A stretch of 34,133 bases of DNA. Origin: Paracoccaceae bacterium. Lineage in GTDB: Bacteria > Pseudomonadota > Alphaproteobacteria > Rhodobacterales > Rhodobacteraceae. The notes under the pieces are model-generated. The model searched no databases and had not been told where the DNA came from. It saw nothing but the letters and a program-made list of their open reading frames with translations. Each line of letters begins with the position of its first letter. The stretch's first letter is position 1. Positions 16,115-23,854 of the stretch are shown in pieces. The stretch lies in contig JAPOTI010000068.1 in assembly GCA_026709265.1 (NCBI GenBank), positions 1-34,133 of the forward strand. Direction: 5' to 3'. A program made the position numbers and the translations under genes.

Positions 16115-17514
16115 TGTCGGGTTCCACTGCACAGCTGGACGCGCCTCAACCGACCGGGCTCAACGGGGCTATTCCCAGGCTTGATGGTGGCTTGCCGCTT
16201 GTTGGCCATCTGCGCCGCTTTCAGCGCGATCCGATTTCCATGCTCGTTGATGGTGCAATGGAGCATGGCGATCTTTTTCGTTTCAATGTCGGCCCACTGA
16301 AATTTGTCCTGTTTTCCGGGCTCGAGGCCCATGACTTCTACTTCCGCGCCAGCGACGACGAACTCAATGCCAAAGCCTGTTACCAATTCACAGTTCCCAT
16401 TTTTGGGCGGGGTGTTGCTTACGATGCGACACCGCAAATCTTTGCCGAACAGTTGAAGTTTCTCTATCCGGCCCTCAATCGACGGGCCATGGAAAGATTT
16501 GCCAGGATCATGTACGACGAATCCCGTGTTTTTGCAGACTCGCTTGGTCATGAAGGTGAACTTGACCTGCCCCATGAGATGAACGAACTCACGGTCAAGA
16601 TTGCCAGTCGCTGCCTCATTGGTCAGGAAGTCCGTGATCGTGTCGATACCGGATTTGCCGGAGCCTATCACGAGCTGCAAAATGGCATCAACACCATCGG
16701 ATTCATCTTTCCCAAACTTCCGACACCGGGACATCGCCGTCGTGACCGTGCGCGGAATCAAATCGGCGATATATTTTCTGAGATCATGGCTTCACGTCGC
16801 CGCAATGGCAGTGAAGAAGAAGACTTCATGCAAACTTTGATGGAAGCACAATACTCTGATGGTCGTAGCGTCCCCGACGACGAAGTAATCGGACTGCTGA
16901 TTACATCGCTGTTCGCCGGACAGCATACCAGCGCAGTGCTTGCGACCTGGATGGGCCTGGAAATTTTCAGATCAGCTGAAACACTGCAACAGGTCCGAGA
17001 TGAAATGCGTGCAGTCTATGTTGATTCCGGGACAATGTCATTTGAGAATTTACAGCAACAGTCAGACATGGAGAATGTGGTGCGCGAGTGTGAGCGCCTG
17101 CATCCGCCACTCATCATTTTGATCCGCAAGGTCCTCGAACCTCTCGTATATAAGGGAAAAGAGATTCCGGCGGGCAGTCTTGCGATGGTCGCACCCGGTG
17201 CCTCCCACCGGCTTCCACATATTTTTGCGGATCCGAATCGGTTCAATCCAAACCGTTTCGCGCGCCCCAACTCTGAACTTGACCAGCATCACTATGCCCT
17301 GATCGGGTTTGGCGGCGGGAAACATGCCTGTATGGGAAAGAATTTTGCCATCATGCAACTCAAGGCGATCTGGTCGGTCCTGCTTGATCGCTTTGAATTT
17401 GAGCCGCTCTCCAGCTTCCCTTCGCCAAATTATGGGAGTTGGGTGACCGGGCCAACACTCCCCGTCCGAATCAAGTATCGGCGGCGGACACAACCGACCG
17501 TCTTTGAGTCATGA
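16114..17514 (+). CDS. Cytochrome P450 of the CYP51 (sterol 14-alpha-demethylase) type
   Basis: 466 residues. CYP51 oxidatively removes the 14-alpha-methyl group from lanosterol-type sterols. The family-specific substrate motif PIFGRGVAYD (residues 95-104) matches the GKGVAYD signature of CYP51. Helix I carries AGQHTSA (268-274), the CYP51 form with His before the conserved Thr. ExxR is E325-R328 within ECERLHPPL. The heme loop FGGGKHACMG places the Cys ligand at 406. No membrane anchor and no fused ferredoxin are present, unlike the Methylococcus CYP51-ferredoxin fusion, so a separate redox partner is needed. GGAG lies about 11 bases upstream of the ATG. The stop overlaps the start of the next gene (ATGA), implying coupled synthesis with the epoxidase-cyclase. 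Confidence 0.9.
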   Translation: MSGSTAQLDAPQPTGLNGAIPRLDGGLPLVGHLRRFQRDPISMLVDGAMEHGDLFRFNVGPLKFVLFSGLEAHDFYFRASDDELNAKACYQFTVPIFGRGVAYDATPQIFAEQLKFLYPALNRRAMERFARIMYDESRVFADSLGHEGELDLPHEMNELTVKIASRCLIGQEVRDRVDTGFAGAYHELQNGINTIGFIFPKLPTPGHRRRDRARNQIGDIFSEIMASRRRNGSEEEDFMQTLMEAQYSDGRSVPDDEVIGLLITSLFAGQHTSAVLATWMGLEIFRSAETLQQVRDEMRAVYVDSGTMSFENLQQQSDMENVVRECERLHPPLIILIRKVLEPLVYKGKEIPAGSLAMVAPGASHRLPHIFADPNRFNPNRFARPNSELDQHHYALIGFGGGKHACMGKNFAIMQLKAIWSVLLDRFEFEPLSSFPSPNYGSWVTGPTLPVRIKYRRRTQPTVFES

Positions 17515-20500
17515 CGGCGCATTCATACCATACGGCAATTGTTGGTGCGGGACCGGTTGGCAGTCTCTGTGCCCTCGTCCTGGCCCAAACGGGAAAACGC
17601 GTTGCTCTTCTCGAAGCGAACCCCAAAGCCATGGACCGTCTGGCTGGCGAGTGGTTGCATCCACCCGCCGTGCGGGCGCTTCGCGAGCTCGGGTTTGATA
17701 TCAACACGCTTCCGGGCAGTACGCGCGGAGATGGATTTGCCGTGTTCCCCGAAGATGGAACTGAACCCATTCTCTTACCTTATGCGGATGATTCACAAGG
17801 ATTGGTTGTCGATCATGCGACTCTGGTATCGCTGCTCCGTGAAGCCGCTGACGATTCCCAAAAGGTTGACTATATTGCAGGTGCCAGAGTCACCGGAATT
17901 GATGGCAACAGCCTAACCTACATGCAGGGAGGGGTGGAAAAATCGCTCAGCGTCTCACGCGTTGTCGGGGCTGACGGGCGCACATCCGTGGTGCGCAAAT
18001 CGCTTGGCCTGCCCGTGAATCCCACGATCTGTTCGCGAATGGTGGGGGTCACGCTGTCCGGTGCAACGGTCCCCTTCAAAAATTATGGGCACGTGGTTCT
18101 GGGCGGACCCGGTCCAATCCTCATCTACACACTGCATAATGGAGATATCCGTGTTTCCGTTGACATACCGCTCGAGAAATGGGTGCCACATGATCGGATT
18201 GGTTACCTGTCGGAGTCCTGTGCAAAACTTCTGCCTGGTGATCTCGGTGATGCTTTCATAAAGGCATTGCAATCAGGAGCTTTTCACGCCGCGGTCAACC
18301 AATTCAGGCCGCGCGTCACATATGGCAATTCCAGAAAAGTGCTGATCGGCGATGCGGTCGGCCATTATCATCCACTGACAGCTGTCGGGATGACGCTTGG
18401 ATTTGGTGATGCACAGGCGCTTGCGAAAACAGACGATTTTCACGGTTTCACCAACAATCGGTTTCGCGCCATTCGGATGCCCGAATTACTGGCCATGGGA
18501 CTCTACGAGGTGTTTGCTGATTACCGCGCGGAAGCGGCTTCTCTGCGCAACGCAATTTACCGCGGCTGGCGATCGAATGAGTCTTACCGTGATCGGACGA
18601 TGCGCATCCTGGCATGTGAAGACCGCTCTGTCACGACCTTGTTTCTGACGACCTTCGGGACCATCACTCGCGCCTTTCTGCGCGAGATTCCAACACTCTT
18701 TCGACGCACGGAATCATCGCGTGCGCGCGCTATCTACACGGCATTGGCCGAACGTCTCTGGTGGTTCACACGCAGCGTCAGAGAGCTGCGCAGGCAAACG
18801 CGGCGAGGGCAGGAGGACAGCAGTGCAGTGAATCAGAATCTGTCTCGTGCTTTTCTCTACTCATTATCGTCTGTCACGGTGGAGCCGACGACGCGACGGA
18901 TCGGTTCAGGGTCAAGGCGGATGGATCTGCAATCGCCCGATGCGCGTTCTGCCCTGCAGTCTGCGACCTCCCGTCTCCTGAGTCTGCAAGGAGTGGACGG
19001 GGCGTGGGAAGGTGAGATGGTCTGGTGCCCCATGCTGTCGGCACAGTATGCGCTTTTGCATTGGATTATCGGGCGTCCAATGGAACCGGACCGTCGGCGC
19101 CGCCTGTTGCGCAGCTTTGAGCGTAGCCGCCTGACCGATGGAACATGGGGCATGCATGAACATTCAAAGTCCCATCTATTCGTCACGTCACTGGTTTATG
19201 TGGCGGCGAGAACTCTGGGAGTCGAACAAGACGATCCTTTGGTTGCGCCTGCACGGGAATTTATCCGCAGCGAAGATGTCACGCGAATTCCCAGCTGGGG
19301 GAAGTTCTGGCTCGCCGTACTCAATCTCTATCGCTGGGAGGGGATCAACCCGATTCTTCCTGAGCTTTGGGTGCTGCCAAGAAAACTTCCTTTCCATCCT
19401 TCCAAATGGTACTGCCATACCCGGCTGATCGCACTGGCAATGTCAGTGATCTATGCGCAGAAATTCCAGGTGCGCGTCAATCCCCTGGTCACCGCGTTGC
19501 GCAGTGAGCTCTATGTCGAGGATTTTGACAGGGTCAGTTTTGCCGCCACCCGGAATCGACTGCGTTTGGGCGATCTGTTCGCCAAGCCCAGCATTTTGCT
19601 CAAGGGTACTTTTGGTATTGCCCGTCTTGTTGAGCGTTTTCATGGCCGTCAGCTGCGTCAGCGTTGTGTCGATGAGATGTTGCAACGAATCCGTTGGGAG
19701 GTGCAGACGACCACGCATACCAGTATTTCGCCAGTCAGTGGCCTGCTCAATATTCTCTCGTTGTGGCTTCGTGATCCGAACGATACTGACTGCCTGCAGG
19801 CACTGGACAAATTGGAAGGGTGGATCTGGGAAGACGAAAACGATGGGGTGCGCGTTACCGGTGCCAGGAGTGCCTCATGGGATACGGGATTTGCCCTGCA
19901 ATCACTCGCCACCCTTCCCGAATCGATGGAGATCAGGGAGTCATTGAGTCGCGGTGCCAGTTTCCTGCTGGACAACCAGATCAGATTCAGCTTCCCGGGA
20001 TTTAAAGATGCTTTCCGATCTGATCCGAAAGGCGGATGGTGTTTTGCCGGTGGCTGGCATGGCTGGCCGGTGAGCGACTGCACTGCAGAAGCCGTGTGCG
20101 GACTCATCAATGCGTGCGGACAATCGCTGGATGAAACAGTGATACGCAATGCCACGGGCTTCATGCTGCGATCTCAAAATCGTGATGGTGGTTTTGGCAG
20201 TTATGAATCGCGGCGATCCACAATCGGCCTTGAATGGCTGAATCCGGCGGAGATGTTTGGCGAATCAATGACCGAACATTCGTTTGTCGAATGCACCGCT
20301 TCCTGCCTCGCTGCACTGGCAGCCTGCCGCACGAACTACCCCGATATTGCCGACAATGCGATCATCAACAATGCGATCATGCGTGGCGGTGATTGGTTGC
20401 GCCGCACCCAGGGAGCAGATGGATCGTGGCGCGGCGTCTGGGGAGTCCAGTACATCTACGGAACTTTATTCGGAATCCGCGGATTGCTTGCCGCCGGAAC

Positions 20501-20921
20501 AAAAACACATGATGCGGCCATCGGTCTGGCGACACGCTGGCTTCTCGAGCGCCAACTGGACGACGGCGGCTGGGGCGAACATCACAGCGGTTGTCTCAGT
20601 GGCAAATATGTGGAGCATCACGAAAGCCAGGTTATACAGACGTCCTGGGCTCTGATCGCGTTGTTGGAAGCCAAAAATCCGGATTGGATTGCTATTTCTC
20701 GTGCTGCCAAATGGTTGTTGGAGATGCAGCAGGAGGATGGAGGGTGGCCGAAACAGGATATGGCTGGTGTCTTCTTCCGTACAGCCCTCCTCGATTATGT
20801 CCTCTACCGCCAGTATTTCCCGTTGCATGCTCTTGGACTTTACGAGCGAAGGCGGCGCGCGCGGCTGCAGATCGTAACGGCAGACGCGAGTCCAGATAAG
20901 CCGGAAGCACTGGCCGCCTGA
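17511..20921 (+). CDS. Squalene monooxygenase-oxidosqualene cyclase fusion protein
   Basis: 1136 residues in one uninterrupted frame. Residues 1 to ~430 form an FAD monooxygenase of squalene epoxidase type: VGAGPVG (11-17), RLAGEWLHPP (43-52), GADGRT, GPILIYTLHNGDIRVSVDI (about 201-219), the FAD loop GDAVGHYHPLTAVGMT (280-295) and a helical tail starting GLYEVF. These match the order in eukaryotic squalene epoxidase. A 40-60 residue linker follows. Residues ~475-1112 form a full cyclase with IPSWGKFWLAVLN, PELW, HPSKWYCH, GWPVSDCTAE (D856 as the proton donor, C857 and C928 as its partners), several QW-type repeats (DGSWRGVWGV, DDGGWGE, EDGGWP) and QYFPLHALG. VSDCTAE marks an oxidosqualene cyclase rather than a hopene cyclase. 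The product is uncertain. It is coupled to CYP51 by ATGA. Confidence 0.92.
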   Translation: MTAHSYHTAIVGAGPVGSLCALVLAQTGKRVALLEANPKAMDRLAGEWLHPPAVRALRELGFDINTLPGSTRGDGFAVFPEDGTEPILLPYADDSQGLVVDHATLVSLLREAADDSQKVDYIAGARVTGIDGNSLTYMQGGVEKSLSVSRVVGADGRTSVVRKSLGLPVNPTICSRMVGVTLSGATVPFKNYGHVVLGGPGPILIYTLHNGDIRVSVDIPLEKWVPHDRIGYLSESCAKLLPGDLGDAFIKALQSGAFHAAVNQFRPRVTYGNSRKVLIGDAVGHYHPLTAVGMTLGFGDAQALAKTDDFHGFTNNRFRAIRMPELLAMGLYEVFADYRAEAASLRNAIYRGWRSNESYRDRTMRILACEDRSVTTLFLTTFGTITRAFLREIPTLFRRTESSRARAIYTALAERLWWFTRSVRELRRQTRRGQEDSSAVNQNLSRAFLYSLSSVTVEPTTRRIGSGSRRMDLQSPDARSALQSATSRLLSLQGVDGAWEGEMVWCPMLSAQYALLHWIIGRPMEPDRRRRLLRSFERSRLTDGTWGMHEHSKSHLFVTSLVYVAARTLGVEQDDPLVAPAREFIRSEDVTRIPSWGKFWLAVLNLYRWEGINPILPELWVLPRKLPFHPSKWYCHTRLIALAMSVIYAQKFQVRVNPLVTALRSELYVEDFDRVSFAATRNRLRLGDLFAKPSILLKGTFGIARLVERFHGRQLRQRCVDEMLQRIRWEVQTTTHTSISPVSGLLNILSLWLRDPNDTDCLQALDKLEGWIWEDENDGVRVTGARSASWDTGFALQSLATLPESMEIRESLSRGASFLLDNQIRFSFPGFKDAFRSDPKGGWCFAGGWHGWPVSDCTAEAVCGLINACGQSLDETVIRNATGFMLRSQNRDGGFGSYESRRSTIGLEWLNPAEMFGESMTEHSFVECTASCLAALAACRTNYPDIADNAIINNAIMRGGDWLRRTQGADGSWRGVWGVQYIYGTLFGIRGLLAAGTKTHDAAIGLATRWLLERQLDDGGWGEHHSGCLSGKYVEHHESQVIQTSWALIALLEAKNPDWIAISRAAKWLLEMQQEDGGWPKQDMAGVFFRTALLDYVLYRQYFPLHALGLYERRRRARLQIVTADASPDKPEALAA

Positions 20922-20945
20922 TTGGAACTGCGAATGTCTGATTGA

Positions 20946-20963
20946 TTCATGTCAAAACATGAA
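20946..20963. promoter_or_regulatory. Perfect 7-bp inverted repeat between the fusion gene and ispH
   Basis: TTCATGT and ACATGAA are separated by CAAA in the 103-bp gap before ispH. It is too AT-rich, and lacks a T-run, to be a good terminator. It could be an operator or a weak leader hairpin for ispH. Confidence 0.3.
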
Positions 20964-21024
20964 ATCACTGGCACCGTCAGTCGCAATCGCATAACAGTGT
21001 ATAGGGTCGTGAAACGAGGCACGA

Positions 21025-22020
21025 ATGACAGCGATTTCCATTGAGAAGCGAAACGACAGTGGCAAACGGCCTTTACGGATTGTGCTTCCTCAGCCACGCG
21101 GTTTCTGCGCGGGTGTTGTACGGGCTATCGACATTGTCGAGAAGGCACTGCAGCTTTACGGCACTCCCGTCTATGTTCGACACGAGATTGTTCACAATAA
21201 ACATGTCGTTGACAGCTTGCGGGAGAAAGGGGCCGTGTTCGTCGAACAGGTCGATGAGGTTCCAGTCGGTGCCGTCGCGATATTCAGTGCGCATGGCGTG
21301 TCGCAACGCGTCGAGGATGACGCCAAGCTGCGCGATTTGCATGTCCTCGACGCAACCTGCCCACTGGTGACCAAGGTCCATAACGAAGCCAAACGCTACA
21401 CGGATCGGGGATTTGAGATCGTCCTGATCGGGCATGAAGGACATCCCGAGATCGAAGGAACAATGGGTCGTGTTGAAGGCAAGGTTCTGTTGGTGTCAAC
21501 GGTCGACGATGTCGCCGAGTTGCAGCCATCAGACAAGAGCAAGCTCGCTTACATCACACAGACGACACTGAGTGTTGATGACACCGCCGAAATCATTGCG
21601 GCCTTGAAAGAGAGATTTCCGGACATCGAGGGGCCGAGTGCGAGCGACATCTGTTACGCGACCCAGAATCGACAGGACGCTGTCAAACAGATGATCGGTG
21701 TTTGTGATCTCGTTCTCGTGATCGGCGCACAAAACAGTTCAAATTCAAATCGATTGCGCGAGATCAGCGAAACGCGGGGTGTCACCAGTTACCTGATCAA
21801 TGATGCAGATGATGTCCAGCTCGATTGGTTTGACGATGTCCACACCGTGGGCATCACGGCCGGAGCTTCAGCTCCCGAGCGACTGGTTCAGGGCCTGGTG
21901 GAACATCTGGGTCAGAATTTTGATACGCAGGTCGATAATCTTGACGTCGTCAATGAGAATGTGACCTTTCGGTTGCCAAAGGAACTGCGATCGATGGACA
22001 ATCTCCATACAGTCAATTGA
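21025..22020 (+). CDS. ispH: 4-hydroxy-3-methylbut-2-enyl diphosphate reductase
   Basis: 331 residues. This Fe-S enzyme catalyses the last step of the MEP pathway and yields IPP and DMAPP. The three cluster cysteines are in GFCAGVVRA, DATCPLVTKVH and DICYATQNRQ. Substrate-binding residues are in FSAHGVS, GHEGHPEIEGTMG and ITQTTLS; SSNSNRL and TAGASAPE complete the family pattern. A ~20-residue N-terminal extension precedes the conserved core. It lies 103 bp after the epoxidase-cyclase gene on the same strand, so it may be cotranscribed and feed isoprenoid precursors to the locus. It may also be the cell's only ispH. Confidence 0.95.
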   Translation: MTAISIEKRNDSGKRPLRIVLPQPRGFCAGVVRAIDIVEKALQLYGTPVYVRHEIVHNKHVVDSLREKGAVFVEQVDEVPVGAVAIFSAHGVSQRVEDDAKLRDLHVLDATCPLVTKVHNEAKRYTDRGFEIVLIGHEGHPEIEGTMGRVEGKVLLVSTVDDVAELQPSDKSKLAYITQTTLSVDDTAEIIAALKERFPDIEGPSASDICYATQNRQDAVKQMIGVCDLVLVIGAQNSSNSNRLREISETRGVTSYLINDADDVQLDWFDDVHTVGITAGASAPERLVQGLVEHLGQNFDTQVDNLDVVNENVTFRLPKELRSMDNLHTVN

Positions 22021-22177
22021 TATGAAGACCGGGAATCAAGGATGAGAAACTCGTGTCATGAATTTGCTCCTGTGGGCATATCAGCAGCTGAAGTTGAGAA
22101 GTTCCGGCATGGATGACTGGGCAATAGGTTCTCGGGCCACCTGATATGCACCGATGGGCTGAAAATTTACACCTGGG

Positions 22178-22196
22178 AAAAAAAAGGGGGGGGGGG
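22178..22196. repeat. Homopolymer tract A8G11
   Basis: Eight A (22178-22185) directly followed by eleven G (22186-22196). Long G tracts change length by slippage and can vary expression of nearby genes. It lies about 230 bp upstream of the first possible start of the outer-membrane protein gene. Its length may also be a sequencing artefact. Confidence 0.8.
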
Positions 22197-22233
22197 CGGT
22201 CTTTACCGAAAGGCCGCTTGGTACAACACCAAG
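22196..22233. promoter_or_regulatory. Two tandem stem-loops next to the G tract
   Basis: The first stem pairs GCGGTCTTT (22196-22204) with AAAGGCCGC (22209-22217) around ACCG, with one G-U pair. The second is CTTGGT (22217-22222) with ACCAAG (22228-22233) around ACAAC. Read on the minus strand they are followed by C11T8, which resembles a terminator with a C insertion, although no minus-strand gene ends here. They could be part of the 5' leader of the downstream plus-strand gene. Confidence 0.45.
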
Positions 22234-22423
22234 GCTCGTTGCGAACAAAAGGTGGAACATAACGACCGAAGTCACGACGCGCATATGGGAATTCTGACCT
22301 GCCGTAACTTGAAGCCGTCTATGGGCAGATATTGGTGGGCGTCCGTGTCGCAGATGGTCAACCGCAGCGCGCGCACGCGTAGGGAGCATAATTGGAGCGA
22401 CGACGATTTCGATATCAGACCGG

Positions 22424-23854
22424 GTGATTGCCAACTTACGTGAACCCGACTCCGACGGTTTCCTGGTCGGCGCGTCGCTGTTTGCAAAGTTGCCGAGATT
22501 TTTCTGGGCCGTCAGTCTCGCAGTCACTGCCATGGCCGCCGGGGCCGAAGAACCGGGAGATTGGGAAGCGGAGACCTGGGGGACAGTGAACACCACAACC
22601 CGGTTGTTTTTCGACTCGCCTCTCGATCCGCAGCAATCCCGTCATCATGCCAGTCTCGCATTTGAACCCACTTTGTATATTGAAAACCTGGACGGCCAGA
22701 GTTTCACTTTCCGCCCGCATCTCCGGGCCGGGGAAAGTGGGACAAATGCGGCCGGGCTGGATATCCGAGAGGCTTATTTCCTGACCTATGGCAATACCGA
22801 GGCTTTCGAATGGGAACTGCGGCTCGGAATTGATCAGGTTTTCTGGGGAACTGCCGAGTCCAACAATCTTGTCAATATCATCAACCAGACAGACTTTGCC
22901 GCTGACCGATCCGGCGACTCGCGTTTGGGGCAACCGATGATCCATGGCACCATTGCCGGTGACTTTGGTATCCTGAATCTCCTCGTCCTCCCCTATCACA
23001 GACCCAGGACCTTTCCCGGCCGCAAAGGCCGATTGCGCCCGCAGCCGTGGATTTCTGACCGTTCGTCAGATATTCGTTACACACACGAGGATGGCGACAA
23101 CCATGTTGATTTTGCCGCACGTTATGGCACTACCATTGGATCGCTGGATGTCGGGGTCTCAGCCTTCAAAGGCACCGCCCGCGAACCGACTCTCGCACCC
23201 AAAAACCCCACTGCCAAAGTTGAAAATAATGATTTGGGCGCAACCAATCCCCGTTTGCATTGTTATGAAGAATCGGAGTTAGCGACAGGCCTAAGTGTCA
23301 AACCCGATCGCCTTTTGCAGTGTTATAGACAAATCGAGCAGGTCGGGCTGGATCTGCAACTGACGCTGGGTGATTTTCTTGGCAAAGCGGAAGCAATCAC
23401 ACGCAGCGGTTTTGAAACGATCACATCTACAAATGATTCCCTCAAGAAGATTGATTACAAATCCGACACGAGTGCTTACAAGGCTTTCGTGATTGGCGGT
23501 GAATACAGTTTTTACGGGATTTTTGAATCAGACGCGGATCTGACATTGTTTGGCGAATGGAACCAGGACCAGAGACGGGAATCTGCGACCACTGCCTTTC
23601 AGAACGATCTGTTTCTGGCGGCCCGCTACAATTGGAACGATGCCGAAGAGACCAGTTTCACCGCCGCAGTGATTGATGATCTTGATTACCCGACCCGCAG
23701 TCTGAGCTTGTTGTTTGAACGCCGCCTTTCGGATTCTGTATTGATCAATATTGAGTCCTTCTGGTTTCTGCGCTCCCCGAATAATCAGGACAACGCTCTT
23801 TATCCGCTGCGCGATGACAAGTTTGTCGAGGTCAGCCTTGTCTACGGCTTTTGA
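22424..23854 (+). CDS. Outer-membrane beta-barrel protein, unknown substrate
   Basis: Up to 476 residues. A hydrophobic segment ending AMAAGAEE (about residues 28-43) looks like a signal peptide cleaved after AGA. The rest has alternating hydrophobic/aromatic strands and ends in VSLVYGF; a C-terminal Phe is the usual outer-membrane barrel assembly signal. The start is uncertain. GTG at 22424 gives a long n-region, while TTG at 22490 would place the signal peptide at the N-terminus. Two cysteines sit in similar short contexts about 45 residues apart (RLHCYEE and LLQCYRQ) and could form a disulfide in a loop. No family is recognised with confidence; porin-like or lipid-transport roles are possible. 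Confidence 0.75.
   Translation: MIANLREPDSDGFLVGASLFAKLPRFFWAVSLAVTAMAAGAEEPGDWEAETWGTVNTTTRLFFDSPLDPQQSRHHASLAFEPTLYIENLDGQSFTFRPHLRAGESGTNAAGLDIREAYFLTYGNTEAFEWELRLGIDQVFWGTAESNNLVNIINQTDFAADRSGDSRLGQPMIHGTIAGDFGILNLLVLPYHRPRTFPGRKGRLRPQPWISDRSSDIRYTHEDGDNHVDFAARYGTTIGSLDVGVSAFKGTAREPTLAPKNPTAKVENNDLGATNPRLHCYEESELATGLSVKPDRLLQCYRQIEQVGLDLQLTLGDFLGKAEAITRSGFETITSTNDSLKKIDYKSDTSAYKAFVIGGEYSFYGIFESDADLTLFGEWNQDQRRESATTAFQNDLFLAARYNWNDAEETSFTAAVIDDLDYPTRSLSLLFERRLSDSVLINIESFWFLRSPNNQDNALYPLRDDKFVEVSLVYGF

Larger units (their letters stand above)
22021..22423. other. Intergenic region ispH / outer-membrane protein gene
   Basis: About 400 bp holding the A8G11 tract and two hairpins listed separately. 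No convincing coding sequence was seen. Minus-strand frames across it read as low-complexity Pro/Ser and are not called. Confidence 0.4.

Noticed and set aside
15853-16761. 302-codon minus-strand frame opposite CYP51
   Set aside because: It is antisense to a gene with clear P450 motifs and shows no domain of its own.
17511-18800. Reading the N-terminal half of the fusion as a UbiH-type ubiquinone hydroxylase
   Set aside because: The FAD motifs are shared with that group, but the GPILIY...VSVDI block, the HPLT loop and the GLYEVF helix follow squalene epoxidase in order and spacing.
19000-20921. Reading the C-terminal half of the fusion as squalene-hopene cyclase
   Set aside because: Hopene cyclases carry a DXDD proton-donor motif. 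This protein has VSDCTAE with the partner ECTA Cys, as in oxidosqualene cyclases, and an adjacent CYP51.
22081-22596. 171-codon minus-strand frame reading through the G tract as Pro residues
   Set aside because: No ribosome binding site or motif, low-complexity Pro/Ser content, and overlap with the signal-peptide region of the outer-membrane protein gene.
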